24,687 bases of DNA, from positions 1 through 24,687 of the forward strand of contig ONNU01000025.1 in the NCBI GenBank assembly GCA_900319255.1. Reading direction: 5' to 3'. This DNA comes from an uncultured Eubacteriales bacterium. GTDB lineage: Bacteria > Bacillota > Clostridia > Oscillospirales > Acutalibacteraceae. This document shows, piece by piece, positions 7,351-15,406 of this stretch. Position 1 is the stretch's first letter. Every line of letters starts with the position of its first letter. The position numbers were made by a program, and so were the translations under genes. Below the pieces are notes generated by a model. That model saw nothing but the letters and a program-made list of their open reading frames with translations, ran no database searches and was not told the origin of the DNA.

Positions 7351-8976
7351 TTATCCGAAATAGCGGAAGCCGAGTATTGTGGTATCAAGCTCGATCTCTC
7401 TTCCCATGCGGAATGCATCAAGCCGCATCTCAAGCTCATCGGTCATTTCAGTAAGCTGATAATGCTGCTTTGAAATGTCGTTGATCTCATTTACAAGACG
7501 GGACTGGGTGAACTTTTCGTCATCGTTATTCTTCATCTCCGGCACACCGTAGGAGGTCAGGAATATGGTATTGCCCTGACTGAGATGAATGGTATTCTGT
7601 GAGAAGGACACGCCGTGCATCTCTCCGAGATTGAACTGCATCTCTCCGCTTTCGCATACATATTCCTCTCCGCAGTCCTTTATTATTACCGGAGGCATTC
7701 CGGCATTTACATATTTCATTTCACCGCTTGACAGCTCTATCTTTATAATAAGCGCGCTTACGGTCATGGACATATTGTTTCTTTCAAATCCGCACAGACT
7801 GTTATTGGTATCATAGGCTATCTTATACGGCTCTACTCCCATGCCTGCAAGGGCGCAGATATTTGTGGACGCCAGCATCGACATCAGCATCGACGGCAGA
7901 TTCTTTCCGACGGATTCCCCCAGTACGATAATCAGATGATCCTCGTCCATCAGGAAGTATTTGCAGAAGCTGCAGCTGTTGTAGACCGTGTTTTTCAGGC
8001 TTGCGTACAGTTCAAAGTCATTGCGTTCGCTGAATGCAGGAAGGCTCATATCCGAGGATACCGCCGATCGTATGCTGCCCGCAACATCAAGCTCCGCGCG
8101 AAGTCTTTCCTGATTTACGGTCATATCCTGCATATCTCTTGTATACTGCCGGATAGATTCAGCCATGCTGTTGAAATTATCCGCCATCTGTTCGATCTCG
8201 TCATGGGTATGTATCTCAGTGACAAGCTGCTCGCTGAGACCGGCTCCGCTGGTGACATAGTTATCCATCCTGCCGGACAGTATCTTTATGGGCTTTATTA
8301 TGCTGTTTCCTACGAATATCAGCATCGCAGCTGCAAAAATAATAACCACGATCTCAAATACCACCAGCATTATCAATGACGATGTTGCAGCAGCGGCGAC
8401 TACCCCCGACATGCTTGCGCAGACTACCGCTACCGCATAGTATTCGCCGTTGTCAAGCTTCATGGGAACAAGCGCTGTCAGAAGCTCCTCCTCATCTCCT
8501 ATCCGGAGCTTATCGGTGGTCTGTACCTCTCCCGTTTCAAGAGCTTTCTTCATTTCGTCATATTCATTGATATTATCGACCCTGTCACCCAATGTATGAG
8601 TTTCCACCATATCAATGGACTGGGAATGGATATCAATAATATAGACGACCTCATTTGCCAGCTCCCCGTTTTCATCATAGCACGGACGGTATACATAAAG
8701 ATCGGTCAGCCCGAAAATACTGTGGATACCCTCCAGATCCTTCATCTTGATATCATAGGATTCATCCTCGCCGTTTTCGATCCATTTCTTTACATCGTCT
8801 GCATCCAATACCTTATCAATATATTTTCCGCATCTGGTTATCTGCCTTTCACTGTAAATTACTGTGGCACGGTAATTGATATTATATATAAGCTCTCCCA
8901 TTCCCAGTGCGACAAGTAAAAACAGTATTACAAAAAGCAGAATGAATTTTGTGCTTAGTCTGTGATATTTTTTCAT
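7351..8976 (-). CDS. Membrane HAMP/SpoIIE-type phosphatase-like sensor, probably inactive
   Basis: 541 residues. Membrane helix 1 at about 11-30, an extracytoplasmic sensor region 31-190, helix 2 at about 197-223, a HAMP linker (IIKPI..L...M then a DEI..MA..FN motif at 259-270), a short coiled coil, then a PPM/SpoIIE-type phosphatase fold from about 285. The active-site motifs are altered. The GGDFYDFF region reads SCSFCKYF (334-341, Asp to Ser and Lys). GDVSGKG reads GESVGKN (353-359). TDGV reads SYGV (475-478). The terminal DD.T reads LDTT (530-533). Three or more metal-binding Asp residues thus appear lost, so it is likely a pseudophosphatase acting by binding. YVNAGMPP (422-429) keeps the family NAG..P motif. 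Start ATG 8976 has GAGGAGGTG 13 bases upstream. It lies in the CIS operon, 28 bases before the ATPase gene. Confidence 0.88.
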   Translation of the reverse strand: MKKYHRLSTKFILLFVILFLLVALGMGELIYNINYRATVIYSERQITRCGKYIDKVLDADDVKKWIENGEDESYDIKMKDLEGIHSIFGLTDLYVYRPCYDENGELANEVVYIIDIHSQSIDMVETHTLGDRVDNINEYDEMKKALETGEVQTTDKLRIGDEEELLTALVPMKLDNGEYYAVAVVCASMSGVVAAAATSSLIMLVVFEIVVIIFAAAMLIFVGNSIIKPIKILSGRMDNYVTSGAGLSEQLVTEIHTHDEIEQMADNFNSMAESIRQYTRDMQDMTVNQERLRAELDVAGSIRSAVSSDMSLPAFSERNDFELYASLKNTVYNSCSFCKYFLMDEDHLIIVLGESVGKNLPSMLMSMLASTNICALAGMGVEPYKIAYDTNNSLCGFERNNMSMTVSALIIKIELSSGEMKYVNAGMPPVIIKDCGEEYVCESGEMQFNLGEMHGVSFSQNTIHLSQGNTIFLTSYGVPEMKNNDDEKFTQSRLVNEINDISKQHYQLTEMTDELEMRLDAFRMGREIELDTTILGFRYFG

Positions 8977-9039
8977 ATACAGCGATCCACCTCCTCAATG
9001 ACGGCGCTGTGCCGGAGCCTCTTTATCAGCTCAGCTCTG

Positions 9040-9816
9040 TTACCAGATCTCAAGATATTTGTCACCTGCTGAAAGCTGCTGCCCGGATATCGCCTTGTCA
9101 CACATGAATATGTATTTCTTGGCAGCCTTATCGTTTCTGTCAAATCTCAGAAGCTCGATAAAATAATTCCGGGACTGCAGGTATTTTCCCTCTATGAAAA
9201 GATCAACTCCTGTTTCAAAAACAAGCTTTCCTCTTTTCTTGCTGTATTTATGATCGGTCTGATCGCTGTCAAAAAGATCGTAAAGCATAAGCTCGGTTTT
9301 TCTTGAAGGCAGATACACCTTGCCCAGCTTGCGGCTGCTGAAACGGTTTTCAAAGCTGCGTACCCGTTCAACCGCCTTATCGCTTATGAGTACCCTCGCA
9401 TCATACCGGCTTGCCGCATCACACAGATGCCACGCTGTATATACGCCCTCTGAAATAACAATAGGTGCGACAAAATCCCTGTACTTTACGGAACCCATAT
9501 ATACCTCGCCGTAATGAATACCGATGCTCAGCCTGGAAATATCCTCAGCGCTCAGGCTTGCCGATGCTGCAAGAAATATTTCATCCGCCGCATGTAGCGC
9601 ATCCTCTGTACTATTCTCAAAAACGGCGGATATTCCCTCCTCCATTATACGGGTCAGCTTTCCTCCTATGCGTGAAACCACAGGCGCAACGATCTTGAAT
9701 ATACGCCGGATAGCCTCGATCTTTATTTCACCGGTGCTGCTGCCGGCGCGGGCAAAATCATAGCGGATATTCATTATAGCAGCAAGCGACTTCGTTATAT
9801 GTGATGAATTATCCAT
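9040..9816 (-). CDS. Class III nucleotidyl cyclase-like protein, probably inactive, with TPR-like tail
   Basis: 258 residues, no membrane segment. Residues 8-180 follow the class III cyclase homology domain: GGKL.RIMEEGISAVF (51-66) and LSIGIHYGEVYMGS (96-109) are clear family stretches. Key residues differ. The first metal-binding Asp position (FADIRGF) is Asn16. The second (GD..MAVF) is Glu60. The transition-state Asn and Arg of VN.A.RL appear as Tyr126 and His130 in VYTAWHL. Residues about 198-245 look like one TPR-type helical hairpin (LFIEGKYLQSRNYFIELLRFD), a tail common in cyclases with protein-binding roles. Catalysis is therefore unlikely; nucleotide or protein binding remains possible. 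It is flanked by the PAAR-like gene and the SpoIIE-like gene. Confidence 0.85.
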   Translation of the reverse strand: MDNSSHITKSLAAIMNIRYDFARAGSSTGEIKIEAIRRIFKIVAPVVSRIGGKLTRIMEEGISAVFENSTEDALHAADEIFLAASASLSAEDISRLSIGIHYGEVYMGSVKYRDFVAPIVISEGVYTAWHLCDAASRYDARVLISDKAVERVRSFENRFSSRKLGKVYLPSRKTELMLYDLFDSDQTDHKYSKKRGKLVFETGVDLFIEGKYLQSRNYFIELLRFDRNDKAAKKYIFMCDKAISGQQLSAGDKYLEIW

Positions 9817-9862
9817 TCTTCTCTTCCTTTCCCATGAATTTATATAGCTTCACAAGCTGTAT

Positions 9863-10249
9863 TCAGGGTATCTGGATATTTGTCACGGCGGGATTTGTTA
9901 TCTGTATAACTCCGCCGTAGCCGCATATCAGCTTGCTGGTGTTATTCAGCGCAGGACTTCCTCCGATAAGCACCGTCGGACTTCCCGGCGCCCAGGGCGC
10001 TGTCAGAAGCGGCACGCAGGGCATCGGCGTAAGCACTCCCAGCGCAGCCGCAGTCGCTGATGCAACCGTAGGATTCGCAAGCGAGGAACACATTCCAAAG
10101 GTCATTACATTTACAAAAGGCTTGTTATCCATAATTGTTGCCAGCGGCATCGTTGTCATTGTTTTATTATTCGGAAGAACATTCAGCACCGATGGCGCTG
10201 CCCCGAAGGAGCACATAAGCTGCGCTCCGCCGCATACTGCACATCCCAT
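9863..10249 (-). CDS. PAAR-like spike-tip protein (DUF4280 family)
   Basis: 128 residues with the DUF4280 signature: an N-terminal GAQLMCSFG block with Cys residues at positions 3, 6 and 13, a middle NKPFVNVMTFGMCSS segment, PCVPLL.APW.PG (99% of family members carry a similar P-C-P turn only by my recollection, so treat as pattern evidence), then PTVLIGG.PALNNTSKLICGYGG.I. These proteins form the PAAR-like cone that caps the VgrG-like spike of contractile injection systems. The conserved Cys and Gly-rich turns fit metal-stabilised beta turns. It follows the carboxypeptidase-regulatory-like gene by 284 bases and precedes the cyclase-like gene by 46. The site CAGGTG lies upstream of ATG 10249. 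The extra Cys residues (Cys3, Cys6) are worth noting. Confidence 0.9.
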   Translation of the reverse strand: MGCAVCGGAQLMCSFGAAPSVLNVLPNNKTMTTMPLATIMDNKPFVNVMTFGMCSSLANPTVASATAAALGVLTPMPCVPLLTAPWAPGSPTVLIGGSPALNNTSKLICGYGGVIQITNPAVTNIQIP

Positions 10250-10533
10250 ATTTTTTCACCTGTGAAAACGCTTAGCGCTTTCCTTACCCTGCGGTAATAT
10301 CCTTTCCTGTTAATTATTTATGATAACTGCTTAATGCAGATTTTCAGTCTTTTTTATTTTGTGGAAAAAGCTACAGCAGCAACGCCGTCGCCGGCGGCTC
10401 AAAGAATTTTTTTCCGCCATGTGGTTGCTTCCCTCTTTGGGGGCATTTTTCCCTTTTCAGAGAAGGCAAGAAACTGTTAGCCGCTTCTTTCATTTTGCCG
10501 GAACAAGAGGCTTTGAACTCCACTTTTTGAGCT
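10250..10533. other. 284-base intergenic region with GC-rich hairpin, possible decayed repeat
   Basis: No supported gene. It contains a GC-rich inverted repeat CGCCG-TCGC-CGGCG near 10383-10396, inside a longer GC-rich patch, and alternating T-rich and G/C-rich runs. A 70-codon minus frame runs through it from 10583 but begins inside the neighbouring gene and has no ribosome binding site. The composition recalls a degenerate repetitive element but it does not match the MITE-like family found elsewhere in the window. A near AAAGGA site (about 10300-10306 on the minus strand) and the true CAGGTG site precede the PAAR-like gene. Confidence 0.3.
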
Positions 10534-11301
10534 TTACACCTGAATAAGCTCCGGGCAAAGACAGCCGTTATTATTATTTTCATACTCCCGGCATATTTCA
10601 GCGGTGCCCTTTGAGCGGCAGATTATTTTTGAATTGCCGGGGCATCTTTTCAGCACAAGGAAAAAGCGTCCGTTTTCATCTGCTATGGCTGAGCTGGCAG
10701 GGATAAGGCTTGTGCCGACTCTCGGATGCCCGTATTCAAGGGGCTGCTTCAGCTCGTAGGTGTTTTCTGCCCCGGGCTGTCCGGATTCTAATGTGACATT
10801 TTCGCTTTCACCGTCTGAGGTGATAAGTCTGAAAAGCGAGCCTGAAAGATTTACCGTATCTGCATGAAAGACCTGCAGCTGTGTGCTTCCCTGCTTTGCG
10901 TCTGCAAGAAGCTTGAAGGCTGACTGCTTATCCTGAGCGTAGACCGTTATCTCTGCGCCCGGTTCTGAGCGTCCCTCGATGCGCAGACATCCCGGCGGTA
11001 CCGGATAGGTTCGGGCAGGCTTCAGACGAATGGTGCGGGTCAGTATTTCTCCGGCGGCTATGGTTATGCTGATCTGCTGCCTGATATAATGTCCCCCCTC
11101 AGCGCAAAGCTCAAAGCTGCCGGGACACAGATCGGTGAAAACGCTCCAGCCGTCATTTTTCTTTATCGGCGGCTTTTCTCCCTCGATCCATGCTCTTGCA
11201 TTGCTACCCCTTACAGGCATTCCCGTCAGGTCGTCTATCAGCAGCACCGCAAGGGATACTCTTCTTTTTGATCTATGTGATATAAGAACTGATCCTTCCA
11301 T
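10534..11301 (-). CDS. CIS-associated protein with carboxypeptidase-regulatory-like (Ig-like) domain
   Basis: 255 residues from ATG 11301 with AAGGGGAG nine bases upstream. Residues about 14-95 read as a CarboxypepD_reg-like beta sandwich: VLLIDDLTGMPV, then an AWIEGEKPPIKKNDGWSVF strand pair, PGSFELCAEG, and a strand ending IRLKP. Residues about 100-250 form a second beta-rich region with DENGRFFLVLKR near 208-219 that looks like another regulatory-type domain. No signal peptide or membrane helix. Proteins of this sort are often found beside Pvc16/DUF4255 and PAAR-like genes in CIS loci; their exact role in the particle is not established. It is separated from the Pvc16-like gene by MITE-like repeat copy A. 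Confidence 0.65.
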   Translation of the reverse strand: MEGSVLISHRSKRRVSLAVLLIDDLTGMPVRGSNARAWIEGEKPPIKKNDGWSVFTDLCPGSFELCAEGGHYIRQQISITIAAGEILTRTIRLKPARTYPVPPGCLRIEGRSEPGAEITVYAQDKQSAFKLLADAKQGSTQLQVFHADTVNLSGSLFRLITSDGESENVTLESGQPGAENTYELKQPLEYGHPRVGTSLIPASSAIADENGRFFLVLKRCPGNSKIICRSKGTAEICREYENNNNGCLCPELIQV

Positions 11302-11703
11302 GATATATTTCTCCCCTTTTCAGCTTTCAGGCTTTGCTGACAGCTGAATCTATGAAACTGACATAATCGTTGCGGGCGGAAAAAGGGAATCCGCTGTTCC
11401 GCTTTCATGCCCTGAGCCATGCTTTTTTAGTATTTCTACCTTGGTGGGTCAAGGTGGAAACCACAAGGGGTTCCTCCTTGAGGTTTTTCCCTTTTGGAAT
11501 CCCCTTTCCTTCTCCCCTGGTGAGCCAGACTTGATAGCTAAGATTTAGTGTTGTCAGGAGCTTTACAAAATAAGCTTTCTGATGCAGATAGTAAATCAGC
11601 GACTGAGGGGGTAAAGCGCAATCTGAAAATGCACCCTTTCAGTGAATATGACAGTTTTTTATATTTTCACTATTGAGTTTAGCGGATTCAGGTGACAGTG
11701 AGG
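11302..11703. other. 402-base intergenic gap filled by repeat copy A
   Basis: Nearly the whole gap is the MITE-like element at 11342-11693. The remaining bases hold the ribosome binding site of the gene ending at 10534 and 10 bases next to the stop codon of the Pvc16-like gene. No gene or convincing promoter was seen. Confidence 0.6.
11342..11693 (-). repeat. MITE-like element, copy A (complete, 352 bp)
   Basis: The ends are inverted repeats: AGCTGAATCTATGAAACT at 11342-11359 and, reverse-complemented, ACCTGAATCCGCTAAACT at 11676-11693 (main conserved part CTGAATC). The core at 11394-11518 matches copies B, C and D, including the CAAGGGG-TTC-C.CCTTG hairpin at 11464-11480 (one G-T pair here) and the CCACCAAGGTAGAAATACTAAAAAAGCATGGCTCAGGGCATGAAAGCGGAACAG stretch, given only in parts here: key segments are CACCAA, TACTAAAAAAGC and GCGGAACAG. 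Outside the core, the segments beside both ends also match copy C, so the element is homologous over its full length. No transposase is encoded. It ends 10 bases from the stop codon of the Pvc16-like gene. Confidence 0.75.
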
Positions 11704-12291
11704 TCATTCCCCGGAGCGGGGGATCTGACCAACAGTGATATCGGTCTCGCGTACTCTTGTGATGCCGGTGATCTTCTCGGATACAAGCTCTACCGGATGT
11801 ACCTTGTAGAAAAGCGACAGTCTGTAGGGCTGATCCGGAGTGTTCCATATACGGGTCTTTTCCTCCGTCTCCATATCAAGAAGCTCGATCCTCGGCTCAT
11901 ATTGAAGCTCCGAAAAGGGCTTGCCGAAAATGCTGCCCCGGAGAACTGAGGTTCCCTCAAGCACCTGGATGGTGCGTCCGATGATCTTCGCCTCCTCCAG
12001 TGAGCGGAATTTTATATCGCTGGAGGAATAGGCTGTTATCATATAGTAAAGATCAAGGAAGGTCGAGGGCATTCTCTGCTGCTTTGTGCCGATGGATATT
12101 CTGTCTGTATCCATTATGGTGGTATTGCGCCTGACGTCATACAGGCAGATACCCAGTGTGATATCCCCCCTGTCCGAAGGATGGCATACGCCGATGCCCT
12201 CGGTGTTGGGGATGATCTCCGGTACAAGCCCCTCTCTCAGAAGCCTTACCAGCGCCTCCCCCACATCTGAAATAATATTGAAATCTGACAT
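11704..12291 (-). CDS. Pvc16/DUF4255-family tail-terminator-like protein
   Basis: 195 residues. The pattern fits the DUF4255 (Pvc16 N-terminal) family: an N-terminal helix ISDVGEALVRLLREGL, a strand-rich ITLGICLYDVRRNTT block (44-58), a PSTFLDLYYMITAYSS block (75-90) that carries the family L.Y..T.Y motif, then EEAKIIGRTIQVLE and a C-terminal PYRLSLFYKVHPVEL strand. In Afp/PVC particles Afp16/Pvc16 caps the distal end of the tube-sheath and fixes its length. Start ATG 12291 follows an AAGGAAGGA site. It lies 133 bases after the MORN gene. Confidence 0.9.
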   Translation of the reverse strand: MSDFNIISDVGEALVRLLREGLVPEIIPNTEGIGVCHPSDRGDITLGICLYDVRRNTTIMDTDRISIGTKQQRMPSTFLDLYYMITAYSSSDIKFRSLEEAKIIGRTIQVLEGTSVLRGSIFGKPFSELQYEPRIELLDMETEEKTRIWNTPDQPYRLSLFYKVHPVELVSEKITGITRVRETDITVGQIPRSGE

Positions 12292-12424
12292 TCCTGTATT
12301 CCTTCCTTTCCCGGCAGCGCCGGCGCTGCATCCGTAACCGCAGGCATATCCAAAAGCTATGGTGCATGGATTTCTGACCGGTGTTTTTTGCCGGCTATAA
12401 TTTCACCGGGCGAATCCTGTTCTG
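12292..12424. other. Intergenic gap with inverted repeat after the MORN gene
   Basis: A 6-bp inverted repeat (CCGGTG at 12378-12383, CACCGG at 12404-12409) with a 20-base loop containing the palindrome GCCGGC follows the MORN stop codon. There is no adjacent T-run in the direction of transcription, so it is a weak terminator candidate at best. No gene is seen. Confidence 0.35.
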
Positions 12425-14533
12425 TCAGGCAGCCGGAGACTGCTGCTGTGACTCCTGGGAGGACTCCTGCTTAGGTATTTCCTCGCCGTTTTCGTCATAG
12501 TATGTGCCGTTTCCGGTCTGCTTGCCGTAAAGATATTCGCCTATGTATTTGATATTTCCGTTGTCATAGAATTCTCTTCCCTGACCGTCATATCTTCCCC
12601 GGTAGAAGTTTCCGTCATAGATCATTACGCCGTTGCTGTTATAAAGCCTGCCGCTGCCGCTGTACATACCCTCTTCAAAGGAACCGTCATACAGCAGCTT
12701 GCCGTTTTCGTACAGCTTGCCCTTGCCGTGATATATGCTGTCCTTGATCCTGCCGTCATATACAAGCTTGTCCCCGTTCTTTATAAGAACATAGCCTGTG
12801 ACGACCTGACCCTTATCATTGAGCTGACCCTTTGATGTGACAACTCCGTCCTCATCGTAGAAGGTTCCGCTGCCGCTGAAATCTCCGTCCTTGAATGTGC
12901 CGGAATATAACAGCTTGCCGTCCTTATAGAAGGAGCCGTTACCCTCATATTTGCCGTTTACAAAATCGCCCTCGTAGATAAGGTTGCCGGTGGAGGGATC
13001 ATACTGCTTGCCGCTGCCGTTATATATGCCGTCCTTTATATCGCCGTCATAGAGCAGCTTTCCGTTATCATCCTTGACCTGTGTCGAGCCGTCCTGTACT
13101 CCTCCGCTTTCGTCGATATTACCGCTGGCGACCACATTACCCTTATCGTCATACATAGTGCCCTCTCCAGACTTTTTGCCCTTGGAGAAGCCGCCCTCGT
13201 ATGTGAGCTTGCCGTTTTCGTAAAGCTTGCCCTGACCGTCATAAAGACCGTTTTTGAAATCGCCCTCATAGACAAGCTCTTCCTTATCATATTTCTTTCC
13301 CTTGCCTTCATATTTGCCATTTGCAAATTCGCCGTCATATACAAGCTTGTCATCCTTATATTCCTTGCCCTGACCGCTGTATACGCCGTCCTTGAAGTTT
13401 CCGTCATAGACCAGCTTTCCTGTCTTATCGTCATAAAGCTGACCTGCGCCGTTATACACGCTCTTATCCACCTCGCCGACATAAAGAAGGTTCCCGTTAT
13501 CGGAAAGGATCGTTGTTGTACCTGTGGTAACGCTGCCGTCGCCGATGATGCCTGTTGCTATGACCTCGCCGCTTTCATTGTAGAACGTACCCTCGCCCTG
13601 CATCTTGCCCATTGAGAACTGTCCGTCATAGTAGACCTTATTGTTACGGTAAAGCTTGCCGTTTCCGTTATATTCTCCGTCAGTGAATTCGCCCTCGTAT
13701 ATCAGGACATTATTCTTATATTTTTTTCCCTGACCGTTGGGCTTGCCGTCCTTGAATTCGCCGTCATAGATCATATCACCGTTGCTGTATAATATTCCTG
13801 TGCCGTTGAACAAGCCGTTTGTAAAGCTTCCCCTGTAAACGATGGTATTATTGTTTTTATCAAAAAGCGTTCCTTCTCCGTCATACACGCCGTTTTTGAA
13901 GCTGCCGGAATACAGCGTCATACCGTTTTCAAGGTATTCCCTGCCGGAGCCGTCATAAAGATTGGAAAGGAATTCCCCCTCATATTTCAGCTTTCTGCCG
14001 GGATAATAAAGCTTTCCCTGTCCTGAATACTGTCCTGCGGCAAAGGTCCCGATATATACAAGGCTGCCGTCATATTCATAGAGCGTGCCCTCGCCCTCTA
14101 CCTGACCGTTTTCAAGTCTGCCCTCGAACAGCAGGTTTTTCAGCGTCGGGGTAGCGTAAAGCCGGACATTCCCCGTATAATCCACAACCTCGTAGCTGTC
14201 CACCCAGAGGGAATTCGTAAAGAACGTCCTTATGAGCCACGGATTGATGAACTTTATGAATACGATAATAAGCAATAGTATTATCAGAATTATAAGCAGT
14301 ATCAGCTTCTTTGCAATAAATCTGTCGCCTATTATCGCATATTGCTTTATATGGTGCGGCTTTGCTGTCAGTCCCTTTACATCGTCCTTGACATCTACCG
14401 CTACCTTACTCACTATATTCTGAGGATTGAGCTTTCGCATTATATTCCGATACAGAAGCGTTATCGGAGTTATGAAAATCCTCTGGAATTTTTTATAGAA
14501 CAGCTTGAAGGCTGCTAACAATCCAAAATTCAT
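12425..14533 (-). CDS. Membrane-anchored MORN-repeat protein
   Basis: 702 residues. Residues 1-76 are basic; one strong membrane helix spans about 77-97; about 133-690 are a beta-hairpin array of 20 MORN-like units of about 23 residues (pattern L.YEG.F.NG.Y.G.GK.Y). Three longer degenerate units interrupt the array after units 8, 13 and 16. The tail is Gln/Ser/Glu-rich. The positive-inside rule puts the N-terminus in the cytoplasm and the MORN array outside. MORN arrays often mediate protein or lipid contacts and scaffolding; similar repeats occur in YwqK-type proteins. It begins 5 bases after the stop of the kinase-like membrane gene, indicating co-translation. It may be a structural envelope component of the CIS. 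An extracellular adhesin or toxin-immunity-like protein are alternatives. Confidence 0.88.
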   Translation of the reverse strand: MNFGLLAAFKLFYKKFQRIFITPITLLYRNIMRKLNPQNIVSKVAVDVKDDVKGLTAKPHHIKQYAIIGDRFIAKKLILLIILIILLLIIVFIKFINPWLIRTFFTNSLWVDSYEVVDYTGNVRLYATPTLKNLLFEGRLENGQVEGEGTLYEYDGSLVYIGTFAAGQYSGQGKLYYPGRKLKYEGEFLSNLYDGSGREYLENGMTLYSGSFKNGVYDGEGTLFDKNNNTIVYRGSFTNGLFNGTGILYSNGDMIYDGEFKDGKPNGQGKKYKNNVLIYEGEFTDGEYNGNGKLYRNNKVYYDGQFSMGKMQGEGTFYNESGEVIATGIIGDGSVTTGTTTILSDNGNLLYVGEVDKSVYNGAGQLYDDKTGKLVYDGNFKDGVYSGQGKEYKDDKLVYDGEFANGKYEGKGKKYDKEELVYEGDFKNGLYDGQGKLYENGKLTYEGGFSKGKKSGEGTMYDDKGNVVASGNIDESGGVQDGSTQVKDDNGKLLYDGDIKDGIYNGSGKQYDPSTGNLIYEGDFVNGKYEGNGSFYKDGKLLYSGTFKDGDFSGSGTFYDEDGVVTSKGQLNDKGQVVTGYVLIKNGDKLVYDGRIKDSIYHGKGKLYENGKLLYDGSFEEGMYSGSGRLYNSNGVMIYDGNFYRGRYDGQGREFYDNGNIKYIGEYLYGKQTGNGTYYDENGEEIPKQESSQESQQQSPAA

Positions 14534-14538
14534 TTATC

Positions 14539-15390
14539 TCACCCGGATCTGACTATATCGACAGTTCCAATTGAATGGAAATGTCCGTTACTGGTCTTAT
14601 TTTTTCCCGGATCTATGATAGTATAGATCAGGTAACACACGCTTAACACTATAAGTATTATTATGAGAGCCTTTTTCAGCACTCCAAGTATCTGCTTTAT
14701 CTTATCCCACAGCTTATACCAGAAGGTCTTCGGCTGTTCGTCCTTTTCATTATAATTTTCAAGCTTTCCCATGAGGATGTAGTATTCGCTGTATACATCC
14801 ATCATTCTTTTCTCTGTAAGTCCCGGAAGCTTTTTTATGAAATCCATCAGCAGATCAGGAACCTTTCTGTCAAGCTCCCTCTGAAATATCAGACGGAATA
14901 CGGAAACTATATTTTCTCTTCCGTTCTGCTGTCTGTCTGTGATGATATCCTCTATGGGATAGTTAAAGCTTACGCTGAGATCCTGAGCTATTATCATCTG
15001 CTCAGGAAGAAAGCATTTCGCAAGAAAATAATCCGGTATCTCCTGGATGACCACCTTTTCAAGTATCTTTCTTGCAAGCTCCATCCTTTCCCTGAAGGGA
15101 ACATTTTCTGTTGCGAGCTTTGAAGCAAGGTTGACGCCCTGGGTATATTTCATAACGATGCAAAGCTGACCGTCATAAATAAAATGCTCTCTATAATCCG
15201 CAAACGCTTCACGGTTGATATTATCCGTAAGCCAGCTGACAAGCTCCGCAAAAAGGCTTTTATCCTTTATACTCAATATCCTGCAAAGGCAATTGCCGCT
15301 GACATCACGGCATATATAAACGTCATACTGTTCCGTCTGCTGTTTGACGCCGATCACAGGATATTCATGTTCAAATGTTCTGATGACCAA
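14539..15390 (-). CDS. Kinase-like (pseudokinase?) protein with C-terminal membrane helix
   Basis: 283 residues from TTG 15390, chosen because GGGAGG sits nine bases upstream. A longer in-frame ATG at 15702 would run through repeat copy B and overlap the previous gene, so it is rejected. Residues 20-150 have the order of a protein kinase fold: strands YDVYICRD..GN.LCRIL, a helix LFAELVSWL, a hinge-like LCIVMKYTQGVNLASKL (76-92), helix RERMELARKILE. The catalytic loop position reads CFLPEQMIIAQDLSVSFN (126-143), with no HRD, and no DFG is seen. No Gly-rich loop or VAIK Lys is evident. Membrane helix about 241-259 is preceded by basic residues, so the kinase-like part should be cytoplasmic with a short outside tail. 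The kinase relation is a pattern-level inference. EssB of type VII secretion is a known membrane pseudokinase of similar plan. Confidence 0.65.
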   Translation of the reverse strand: MVIRTFEHEYPVIGVKQQTEQYDVYICRDVSGNCLCRILSIKDKSLFAELVSWLTDNINREAFADYREHFIYDGQLCIVMKYTQGVNLASKLATENVPFRERMELARKILEKVVIQEIPDYFLAKCFLPEQMIIAQDLSVSFNYPIEDIITDRQQNGRENIVSVFRLIFQRELDRKVPDLLMDFIKKLPGLTEKRMMDVYSEYYILMGKLENYNEKDEQPKTFWYKLWDKIKQILGVLKKALIIILIVLSVCYLIYTIIDPGKNKTSNGHFHSIGTVDIVRSG

Positions 15391-15406
15391 GCGGATGATC
15401 CTCCCT
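15380..15406 (-). promoter_or_regulatory. Ribosome binding site deciding a TTG start
   Basis: On the minus strand GAAGGGAGGATC is followed nine bases later by TTG at 15390-15388. This is the only strong Shine-Dalgarno-like site near the 5' end of the kinase-like gene, and it sits downstream of repeat copy B, which explains the false 105-residue N-terminal extension. Confidence 0.6.

Noticed and set aside
10371..10583. Minus-strand 70-residue frame between two genes
   Set aside because: Begins inside the neighbouring gene, no ribosome binding site, and its sequence is intergenic low-information DNA.
11464..11480. Hairpin of the repeats read as intrinsic terminators
   Set aside because: The stem-loop is not followed by a T-run in the transcription direction; more likely part of the mobile element.
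13036..13482. Minus-strand 148-residue frame within the MORN gene
   Set aside because: It is an alternative frame of the repeat array; regular codon pattern of MORN units makes open shadow frames.
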